This document shows, piece after piece, positions 57,276 to 64,000 of a stretch of DNA of 64,000 nt (position 1 is the stretch's first letter; the number at the start of each line of letters is the position of its first letter). This DNA is from Campylobacter fetus subsp. testudinum 03-427 (GTDB lineage Bacteria > Campylobacterota > Campylobacteria > Campylobacterales > Campylobacteraceae): positions 1,364,001-1,428,000 of the forward strand of contig CP006833.1 of the NCBI GenBank assembly GCA_000495505.1, in the 5' to 3' direction. Under the pieces are notes generated by a model. It made no database searches. It was given only the letters and a program-made list of their open reading frames with translations, and was not told the origin of the DNA. The position numbers and the translations under genes were made by a program.

Positions 57276-58842
57276 TACCGATCAAATTTAAAGCTACTTT
57301 GATACTAAGAGCAACTACGCTAAATAGTTTCAAAAGTTCATCTTCGTTTTTGCTTCCTACTACTCTGTTTTCATTGTAAAACTTATGAAAACTAGCACTT
57401 AAAGATTTTAGGTATTCAGGTATTTTGTGAAGTGATCTTGAAGTGACAGCGTCTTCTAGTACTTCAGGTAAAATGAGTGCTTCAAAAAGCAAATTTTTAC
57501 CACTCTCATCTAAATTTGAAAGATCTGCGTCCATCACGTCACTTGGAAGCTTGTTTGCTTTTGCAAATACTTGATTTACTCTTGCGTGAGCGTAATTTAT
57601 ATAGAATATAGGATTCGAACTGTCCTCTTTTTTGAGTTCGTTTATATCAAACTCAAGGCTGCTTGTATTTGCTTTTGAGATAAATATAAATCTAAGCGCG
57701 TCGCTTCCTATCTCACTTAGTATATCACTCATAAGTACGCTAGTGCCGGCGCGTTTGCTCATCTTAAACGGTTTGCCCTCTTTTAGCAAACTCACCATTT
57801 GCATCAAAATTACTTCAAGTCTATTCTCATCATATCCAAGAAAATTGATAGCTGCTTTAATGCGAGCTATGTATCCATGGTGATCAGCACCCCAAATATT
57901 AATATAATGCTCATACCCTTTTTTAAATTTAGCATCGTGATACACTATATCTCCAGCTAAATAAGTAGGTCTGCCATCGCTTCTTATAACAACCCTATCG
58001 CTATCATCTCCTAGCATCGTTGAGGCTATATAAGTAGTTTGGTCTTTTTCATACATCTGCCCGCTTGAGGCAAGTTTTTTTATCGTTCCTTCAAGTTCAT
58101 CATAAAGTGCTTTTTCGCTAGCCCAACTCTCTATAAAAATACCAACGTCTTGCAGATCTTTTTTGATAATCTTCAAAACTTCATCTTTACCAAATTCTGC
58201 AAGTTCGAGATTTCTACTCTCATCATAAAAGATATCTTTTCCAAATTTATCAAGCGCAAGTTTAGCGATATCGTCGATATATTCGCCTCTGTAGTATTTA
58301 TCTGGATACTGTACATTCTCATTAAACAGAGTTTCGCGCGCAAAAAGACTTATAGAAACTCCAAGCAAATCTATCTGATTTCCAGCGTCATTTATATAAT
58401 ACTCAGTAAAAACATCAAGTCCAATGTGTCTTGCTACTCTAGCTAACGTATCACCATATACCGCTCCTCTTACATGCCCGATATGCAGAGGTCCAGTCGG
58501 ATTTGCGCTGATATATTCGATAAAAATATCTTTTTGGCTCTGTGGTTTTTTGCTTCCAAAACTCTGCTCAAGGCTCAAAGCGTTATTTGCAAGAGAATTT
58601 AAAAACTCACCTTTTAATTTAAAATTTAAATATCCATTTATACTAAAAACATCAAAAAGTTTATGATTTTCAAATTTAAGCGCAAGCTGGGAAGCTATGA
58701 TTGCTGGTGATTTTTTAAACTCTTTAGCAAGAGAAAATGCGAAAGGAGTTGCGTAATGAGCAAGATTCTTATCCTTTGGCTTTTCAAGGATAAAATCACG
58801 ACCCAAAACGCTGTAAATTTCGCTTTTAACACTGTTTTTCAT
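57247..58842 (-). CDS. argS: Arginyl-tRNA synthetase
   Basis: Charges tRNA-Arg. The class I synthetase of about 531 aa has the N-terminal Add domain, the HIGH site in SANPTGPLHIGHVRGAVYG (about 113-131), and the KMSKRAG loop near 355. A DALR anticodon domain ends the protein (FYINYAHARVNQVFAKA onward). The ATG at 58842 overlaps the tatA stop as ATGA; a TTG one codon earlier is less likely. Confidence 0.96.
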   Translation of the reverse strand: MKNSVKSEIYSVLGRDFILEKPKDKNLAHYATPFAFSLAKEFKKSPAIIASQLALKFENHKLFDVFSINGYLNFKLKGEFLNSLANNALSLEQSFGSKKPQSQKDIFIEYISANPTGPLHIGHVRGAVYGDTLARVARHIGLDVFTEYYINDAGNQIDLLGVSISLFARETLFNENVQYPDKYYRGEYIDDIAKLALDKFGKDIFYDESRNLELAEFGKDEVLKIIKKDLQDVGIFIESWASEKALYDELEGTIKKLASSGQMYEKDQTTYIASTMLGDDSDRVVIRSDGRPTYLAGDIVYHDAKFKKGYEHYINIWGADHHGYIARIKAAINFLGYDENRLEVILMQMVSLLKEGKPFKMSKRAGTSVLMSDILSEIGSDALRFIFISKANTSSLEFDINELKKEDSSNPIFYINYAHARVNQVFAKANKLPSDVMDADLSNLDESGKNLLFEALILPEVLEDAVTSRSLHKIPEYLKSLSASFHKFYNENRVVGSKNEDELLKLFSVVALSIKVALNLIGIKAKDKMEH

Positions 58843-59057
58843 CAAACGTTCTTTGTTGTTTCGTTTTGTTTTGTACTTTGAGTTTCGCTATCTGTTTTTT
58901 CTATTTTTTCTACTGGAGTTTCATCCTCCATCTCTTTTTTAAATGTTTTGATACCTTTTCCAACGCCTTTTGCAAGCTCTGGTATCTTTTTAGCGCCAAA
59001 TAATAACACTATAATGGCAAGAACTATCAGCCAATGTCCCATACTAAAACTACCCAT
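58842..59057 (-). CDS. tatA: Twin-arginine translocase subunit TatA
   Basis: The 71-aa protein has one short N-terminal helix ([20 protein letters not shown]), the hinge, and an amphipathic helix with the F-K-K-E signature (GIKTFKKEM). A charged tail ends it. It forms the translocation pore for folded redox proteins. The gene order argS-tatA-gmk agrees with C. jejuni. tatB and tatC are not in this window. Confidence 0.93.
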   Translation of the reverse strand: MGSFSMGHWLIVLAIIVLLFGAKKIPELAKGVGKGIKTFKKEMEDETPVEKIEKTDSETQSTKQNETTKNV

Positions 59058-59100
59058 ATTATCTCCTTAATTTTAAATATTTTAACACAAATTTATAAAT

Positions 59101-59712
59101 TTAGCAAACGTTCCAGCTGTCTATCACAGCGCTTATATCATAATTTTGTGTTTTTACGCTCATAGTTTCAAAGATGGATTTTAAACTAGCATATGATCTA
59201 TCAAGATCATCATTGATAATCAGATAATCATACTCATTTATATGCCCCATCTCGGTTGCAGCATTAAATAGTCTGTTTTCTATAGCATCTTTTAAGTCAG
59301 CATCTCTGATCTCAAGACGTCTTTTTAGCTCATTTCTATCTTTTGTAGTTACAAAAACAGATGTTATGATCTCACGATACTTTTTCATAGCCAAATGAAA
59401 TCCTTGAACATCTATATCGAAAATTACTATTTTTCCATCTTTTAAAGCTTTTTCAACCGGCTCAAGACTAGTTCCGTAGTAATTTTTATGCACACAAGCC
59501 CATTCTAAAAACTTACCTGCTTCTATACCTGTTTTAAACTCATCTTCACTTATATAATGATAATTCACTCCATCTTTTTCACCATCTCTTATAGATCTTG
59601 TGGTGCTTGAGATAGAAAAATGTATATTATCAAAATCTCGCATAAGCTTACTTAGTAGCGTACTTTTGCCACTTCCGCTAGGTCCGCTTATTATCAAAAT
59701 TTGTCCGCTCAC
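59101..59712 (-). CDS. gmk: Guanylate kinase
   Basis: Phosphorylates GMP to GDP. The 203-aa protein has the P-loop IISGPSGSGKSTLLSKL near residue 6 and the GMP-binding SISSTTRSIRDGEKDGVNYHY. The lid/dimer segment VFVTTKDRNELKRRLEIRD follows. The start overlaps the end of the upstream acidic protein as ATGA. Confidence 0.95.
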   Translation of the reverse strand: MSGQILIISGPSGSGKSTLLSKLMRDFDNIHFSISSTTRSIRDGEKDGVNYHYISEDEFKTGIEAGKFLEWACVHKNYYGTSLEPVEKALKDGKIVIFDIDVQGFHLAMKKYREIITSVFVTTKDRNELKRRLEIRDADLKDAIENRLFNAATEMGHINEYDYLIINDDLDRSYASLKSIFETMSVKTQNYDISAVIDSWNVC

Positions 59713-61430
59713 GCCTTTTCCTCAAAGCTTATATTTATCTTTATATTCATATCTTTTAATAGATCTTTTATCGCACTTGAGTTTAAAGACTCTGTTATTT
59801 GCTCACTGATTTTCTTAGTTAATTCGCTTTTTAGCTCACCATCATCGATAATTTTAGATACTGGCGTCTCCTTAACATCATCTAAACTTTGGCTTACTTC
59901 TTCATTTAACGCAGTTTTTATATCTTTTTCGCTTATCTCATCTATATTTGTAGCTTCATAACCGTTAATGCTGGCTGATTCTTGACTTACGTTTTCATCA
60001 TAAACAGCGTCATTTTGCAAAGGTGCTTCATCTGCTATAGCATTCTTGCTTGCATCTCCAAACTCATCATTATCAGACTCATTAACAAGCATTTCATTTG
60101 TTAAAACATCTGCTTCATCACTATGTTCTTCAAACTCATCTAAATTTTTTACTTCGCTATCATCTGTTATTTCATCTAAACTGCTAGTTGAACTCTCATC
60201 TATATGATCAGTATCAACGCTATTTTGGATCTCATCTATACTCTTATCTAAATTTTCAGTCTCTATAATATCGTCTGAGAATTCTTCTAAATCATTATCT
60301 AAATTTTCACTTTGTTTTTCTGTTTCGGTGCTATTTTGCTCTTCGTCTAAATTCTCACTCTCATCTATATTATCTATCTCTTTTAACGCTTCGTCTATAC
60401 TTGTTATATCGCTTGATTGCTCGTCTAGATCCATATATTCATCTTCTTTTTCTGCTTTATCTATATCATCTATAGGCATATTATCGATCTCTTGTATCAT
60501 ACTACTAAGCTCATCAAGTTCATCGCTTTTTATCTCTGTGAGCTCTTCTTTTTCATCATTATCTAAATTCAAATTCTCACTTGATATGGTAGTGTCATCT
60601 TCCAAATTTGATTCATCATTCATCTTACTTATGGTGTCATTTTTTAAATTTGACTCATCATTAAAATTAGATATATTATCTATATTTGTCGTATCTTCGG
60701 TCTCTTTTATAGTATCTTCTAACTCATCTTGAGTTATCTCTTGAATGCTATCTTCTACTTCATAATCTTCTTCACTAGATGGTATGATCTCGTCATCTTG
60801 TGCGCTATCTTTTTGCTCATTATCAAAGTCTTGATCATTGGGGTTAGAAGCTAAATCATCTACAAATTCATTAGAGCTCATCTCTTTATCTATAGGCTGC
60901 TTATCTAAAATTTCATTATCATCTATATGATCAAAGTTATCAAGTAATTCATCATCTAAACTATTTGTATCAAGCAACTCATCATTTAAATGCTTACTAA
61001 AATCTATATCGTCTATATCTCTTAGCTCTCCAAATTCATTTCCAAGTTTTACATTATCTTCATCATCTATATCTTTTTTATGATTTTTTAAATTTAAATC
61101 ATCTGTTTTATCACCCATATAAGGCAATGGTTTTTTTAGTATATTTTCTACGATATCAATAAAATCAGTTGGCAAAAACGGTTTTTCAAGTACATTTTTT
61201 CCCGATATATTTTCATAATTTCTAGGGACAAGATATAAAATATCTTTTGCGTATAAAGAGTAGTTACTATTTTCATCAAAAAGAGCGCTATCGCAAATAA
61301 GTAGATCATAATCCACGCCATTGATACTATCGGTATCTGCAACCTCTATAAACTCATAACCGAGTTTTGCAAGGCTGACATTTACTAGGCGCGACACTGC
61401 TGGATTATCATTGAGTAAAACAACTTTCAT
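59709..61430 (-). CDS. Highly acidic protein with N-terminal receiver-like domain
   Basis: The 573-aa protein begins with a receiver-like fold of about 105 residues. KVVLLNDNPAVSRLVNVSLA supplies the acidic pocket, YDLLICDSALFDE the phospho-acceptor Asp, and LEKPFLPTDF the conserved Lys-Pro. The next 400 residues are low-complexity, dominated by Asp, Glu, Ser, Asn, Ile and Leu. A C-terminal segment (ELTKKISEQITESLNSSAIK) looks helical and conserved. C. jejuni has an acidic protein (Cj1178c) in this position between gmk and fliR. Function is unknown; a motility link is suggested only by position. Confidence 0.82.
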   Translation of the reverse strand: MKVVLLNDNPAVSRLVNVSLAKLGYEFIEVADTDSINGVDYDLLICDSALFDENSNYSLYAKDILYLVPRNYENISGKNVLEKPFLPTDFIDIVENILKKPLPYMGDKTDDLNLKNHKKDIDDEDNVKLGNEFGELRDIDDIDFSKHLNDELLDTNSLDDELLDNFDHIDDNEILDKQPIDKEMSSNEFVDDLASNPNDQDFDNEQKDSAQDDEIIPSSEEDYEVEDSIQEITQDELEDTIKETEDTTNIDNISNFNDESNLKNDTISKMNDESNLEDDTTISSENLNLDNDEKEELTEIKSDELDELSSMIQEIDNMPIDDIDKAEKEDEYMDLDEQSSDITSIDEALKEIDNIDESENLDEEQNSTETEKQSENLDNDLEEFSDDIIETENLDKSIDEIQNSVDTDHIDESSTSSLDEITDDSEVKNLDEFEEHSDEADVLTNEMLVNESDNDEFGDASKNAIADEAPLQNDAVYDENVSQESASINGYEATNIDEISEKDIKTALNEEVSQSLDDVKETPVSKIIDDGELKSELTKKISEQITESLNSSAIKDLLKDMNIKINISFEEKA

Positions 61431-61494
61431 TATAGCTCCTTATGGAATCTTTTTTTCAATATTTTACGCTATTTTTCATTATTAATAGCTTTAT

Positions 61495-62274
61495 TCAGAA
61501 AAATAAACTGGGCAAATCATTCAAAACCTGCATCATAAGAGATGTAAATAACTTAACCATAGCTGAAATAATAGCCATAATAACTACAAAAGCAATTGCG
61601 ATTTTGATCGGAAAACCGACTACAAGAAGATTAAACTGAGGCATCGTTTTCATAAGCATTCCAAAAATAAGATCTGCTAATAATGATAGGGCCAATATAG
61701 GAAACGATATTATAAATCCGAATAAAAATAGATTTATCACGCCTTTTGCGGTGTATTTCACTATATTTTCATCAGGATAAAAACCGCCTAAGGGGATGAA
61801 TTGCAGAGAATAAGCTATAAATTGCAGCACTATATGATGTCCATCAAAAAGTAAAAATGCTAATAATACGATAAAATTTAACATATTTGAGATGAGTGGC
61901 ATATTAATTCCGCTTTGCGGATCGATCACGTTTGCCATAGAAAATCCCATAATCATAGAAATTTGTCCTCCAGCTAGCTGCAAAGCACCAAATACAAGCA
62001 TCAAAAGCACTCCAGCGCACATACCAAACATCAACTCTGAAAATGTTTCTAAAATCAGATACTCTACACTCAAACTTTCAAGGCCGATTGGTGCGTGAGC
62101 AAGAGGAAATAAAAATATGGCAAACATAAACGAAAGAGCTGCTTTTATGATGACAGGAATTTGCATATGGTTAAAAAATGGGAAAAAAACCATAAGCGCA
62201 CCGGTTCTTACGAGAAGCAAAAAAAATGTAACTACGTTATTTTGACCTAGATAATTTACAAATTCCATATCCAA
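61495..62274 (-). CDS. fliR: Flagellar export apparatus protein FliR
   Basis: Inner-membrane component of the flagellar type III export gate. The 259-aa protein has about six helices, FFPFFNHMQIPVIIKAALSF near the N-terminus and MGFSMANVIDPQSGINMPLI (about 115-134), which is the family signature. It is the first gene of the minus-strand group fliR-acidic protein-gmk-tatA-argS. The 64-bp gap after it holds no clear terminator. Confidence 0.94.
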   Translation of the reverse strand: MDMEFVNYLGQNNVVTFFLLLVRTGALMVFFPFFNHMQIPVIIKAALSFMFAIFLFPLAHAPIGLESLSVEYLILETFSELMFGMCAGVLLMLVFGALQLAGGQISMIMGFSMANVIDPQSGINMPLISNMLNFIVLLAFLLFDGHHIVLQFIAYSLQFIPLGGFYPDENIVKYTAKGVINLFLFGFIISFPILALSLLADLIFGMLMKTMPQFNLLVVGFPIKIAIAFVVIMAIISAMVKLFTSLMMQVLNDLPSLFF

Positions 62275-62405
62275 ACTTTTTGATTTATGATCGATATTTT
62301 ACTTAAATTGGTCTAAATTTAATATTATTTTTAAGTCTAACTGCATTTTTTATATGGCTAGTATAGTTTAATAATATAAATTATTTTAATAATAATTTTA
62401 TATAT

Positions 62406-62444
62406 TCCTGATACAATATTATATTTTGAAATTCATAATCAGGA
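62406..62444 (+). promoter_or_regulatory. Inverted repeat covering the ribosome site of the TonB receptor gene
   Basis: TCCTGAT (62406-62412) is complementary to ATCAGGA (62438-62444), and the second arm contains the AGGA ribosome site of the gene starting at 62453. If the transcript begins upstream, the hairpin could hide the site. However, a TACAAT -10-like box at 62412-62417 would place the mRNA start inside it. Confidence 0.4.
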
Positions 62445-62452
62445 TGTAAATA

Positions 62453-64000
62453 ATGAAAAAATTCGCATTTTTTAGTATTTTAGCGGCGGCGGTTATATTT
62501 GCAAATGATGAATACAATGCGACATTACCACCTACTAAGATAGAAAGTAAGTCAGACGTCGATGAGCTAAAAGGTTATGTAGGCTACGATAGAGCTCAAG
62601 GTAGCAGAACAGACTTGCTATTAAAAGAGACGCCTCAAACCATAGATATATTAGATATCAGTAGAAATAAAAGCTATGGACAAAATGATCTTAGCTCGAT
62701 CCTTGAAGGAACAGCAGGTATAGACACTACTTATGATATGAGGGCAGACAACATTTTTATCAGAGGGTTCAATGCAGACGCTGGAGATATCTATAGAGAT
62801 GGTGTTAGAGATAGCGGACAAGTTAGAAGAAGCACGGCAAATATCGAGAGAATAGAGATATTAAAAGGGCCAAATTCCGTGTTATATGGAAGAGGTGCAG
62901 GTGGTGGAGTTATAAATATGGTAAGTAAAGTGGCAAATTTTAACTCTAAAAGCTTGGCCACAGTAGGCTATGGATCGTATGATAATAGATACTTTGGATT
63001 AGATATAAATCATGTATTTAATGAAAATTTTGCAGCTAGAGTGGTTGGCGATCTAAGAGATAGCAACTCTTATAGGGATTATATAGAAGAAAAAAGCAAA
63101 ATGATATCGCCTAGTATTATCTACTATAAAGATAATTTCAGCCATCTTTTAGAATATACTTATGATTACGCAAAAAGAGTTCCAGACAGAGGACCGACCA
63201 AAGATGTGTATGAACAAATGGGTATAGACTACAAAAAAACTTTTGCTAGACAAGGAGATATTGTAGAAGATAAACTGCAAATGTATAGATCAAAGATGAA
63301 TTATGATTTTAACGACAAAATATATATGGAATGGGTTTTGGCTTATAGAAAAGCTAATCAAAGCTTTGATCACTATTTTGGCGGCAGCTACGACCCAAAA
63401 ACTAAACTTTTATCTCAAAGTTACGCTTGGCAAAATACGGATAATAGCACGCTTTTAAACTCAATCAGTGCAAATTTAGACTTTGATACATTTGGAAAAA
63501 GAAGTAAGCTACTTTTAGGCTATGACTTCCAAATAGAAAAAAGAGAGCCATTAATTGGTATAAAAAGAAATCAAAATATAGATCCATTTAGCTCACGAAC
63601 AAGTTGGGGCAGGATAAACACTCCAGCAGCGAGTATCGATAACAAGCATAAAGCCACAAATCACGGAGTATTTGTTCAAGAGCTATTTTATATCACAGAT
63701 AGTTTTAAATTTGCTTTAGGAGGTAGGTTAGATGAATACAAATTTAGTTCAAGAGATATCAAAAATAGAAGCAATGAGTATAAAGGAGATAATTTTAGTT
63801 ATAATTATGGATTAGTTTATGATATAAATTCTCAACACACAGCTTACGCCGCTTATAATAAAAGTTTTTCTCCATATGGAGGCAACGGCTATGTTGGCAT
63901 ATCAACCACAACTGACCCAAAAGGATTTAATACAAAACCTGAAAACTCACAGCAATATGAAGTAGGTATAAAAAGCGACTGGTTAAATAACTCTATAAGC
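62453..64000 (+). CDS. TonB-dependent siderophore receptor, 3' end beyond the window
   Basis: An outer-membrane receptor for an iron-siderophore complex, powered by TonB. The frame is open for 516 codons to the window edge. A signal peptide (KKFAFFSILAAAVIFA) is followed by a plug domain with LKETPQTIDILD, NIFIRGFNADAGDIYRDGVR and RIEILKGPNSVLYGRGAGGG, and then beta-barrel strands. The plug sequence is of the siderophore-receptor type (Fiu/FhuE-like) rather than heme or vitamin B12. Upstream 62275-62452 is very A/T-rich with AATAAT runs that could hide a Fur box, but none is convincing. Confidence 0.92.
   Translation, partial: MKKFAFFSILAAAVIFANDEYNATLPPTKIESKSDVDELKGYVGYDRAQGSRTDLLLKETPQTIDILDISRNKSYGQNDLSSILEGTAGIDTTYDMRADNIFIRGFNADAGDIYRDGVRDSGQVRRSTANIERIEILKGPNSVLYGRGAGGGVINMVSKVANFNSKSLATVGYGSYDNRYFGLDINHVFNENFAARVVGDLRDSNSYRDYIEEKSKMISPSIIYYKDNFSHLLEYTYDYAKRVPDRGPTKDVYEQMGIDYKKTFARQGDIVEDKLQMYRSKMNYDFNDKIYMEWVLAYRKANQSFDHYFGGSYDPKTKLLSQSYAWQNTDNSTLLNSISANLDFDTFGKRSKLLLGYDFQIEKREPLIGIKRNQNIDPFSSRTSWGRINTPAASIDNKHKATNHGVFVQELFYITDSFKFALGGRLDEYKFSSRDIKNRSNEYKGDNFSYNYGLVYDINSQHTAYAAYNKSFSPYGGNGYVGISTTTDPKGFNTKPENSQQYEVGIKSDWLNNSIS

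Noticed and set aside
60328-60732. Serine/phenylalanine-rich open frame opposite the acidic protein
   Set aside because: Its composition is just the complement of the Asp/Glu/Ser codons on the minus strand; no start signal or domain.
62330-62400. Fur box upstream of the TonB-dependent receptor
   Set aside because: The A/T runs partly resemble a Fur site, but no match stands out from the background composition, so I do not list one.

Overview
The window is AT-rich, tightly packed DNA from a Campylobacter-like epsilonproteobacterium. The evidence is an N-glycosylation (pgl) locus with the oligosaccharyltransferase PglB next to a lipooligosaccharide (LOS/LPS) core locus running from waaC to waaF, gmhA, hldE, hldD and gmhB. 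Several gene orders also match what is known of C. jejuni: gmhB-cytochrome c-ccoS-ccoI-rho-dnaX, fabI-tpiA-pgk-gapA-nadD-rsfS, and argS-tatA-gmk-acidic protein-fliR. The extra O-antigen ligase, the two UDP-sugar dehydrogenases and the different pgl content point away from C. jejuni itself, perhaps to the C. fetus/hyointestinalis group. The species cannot be fixed from sequence reading alone.

Layout. 1-1.4 kb: a gene edge and nusA. 1.4-10.7 kb: a minus-strand pgl operon, read from a Wzx/MOP flippase through three GT4 glycosyltransferases to pglB, pglA, pglC and pglD. 10.8-20.2 kb: nucleotide-sugar genes (UDP-glucose dehydrogenase, galE/gne, UDP-glucuronate epimerase, a UDP-HexNAc dehydrogenase), interrupted by a plus-strand gtrB-gtrC-gtrA-like trio, a decayed MFS transporter and an exported ATP-dependent DNA ligase. 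20.2-37.4 kb: a DnaQ/PolB-type exonuclease, then a mosaic LOS core locus with six GT9 enzymes and several GT4/GT2 enzymes on both strands, ending in the ADP-heptose genes. 37.6-45.5 kb: two paralogous cytochromes c flanking an 1175-aa subtilisin autotransporter, then ccoS, ccoI and a Sel1-repeat protein. 45.9-50.5 kb: rho, dnaX and a small accessory cassette (membrane protein, helical protein, divergent XRE regulator with two perfect palindromic operators). 50.6-55.2 kb: fabI and lower glycolysis genes, nadD and rsfS. 55.3-62.3 kb: a YeiH-type transporter with divergent LysR regulator, argS, tatA, gmk, an acidic receiver-domain protein and fliR. From 62.45 kb a TonB-dependent receptor runs off the window.

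How the genes work together. The sugar dehydrogenases and epimerases make UDP-sugars. The pgl enzymes build a lipid-linked glycan that a flippase and PglB deliver to periplasmic proteins. The ADP-heptose genes feed WaaC and WaaF, and the variable glycosyltransferases plus the O-antigen ligase finish the LPS. CcoI and CcoS supply copper to and assemble the cbb3 oxidase, consistent with microaerobic respiration.

Most notable candidates: the XRE cassette with its paired 19-bp palindromes 53 bp apart; an in-frame A-AAA-AAG slippery heptamer in dnaX that could give a gamma form; the autotransporter between duplicated cytochrome genes; the pgl locus with a MOP flippase and a duplicated PglH-like enzyme instead of the PglK/PglI arrangement; and the receiver-plus-acidic protein beside fliR. 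No rRNA, tRNA, insertion sequence or CRISPR array was recognised.
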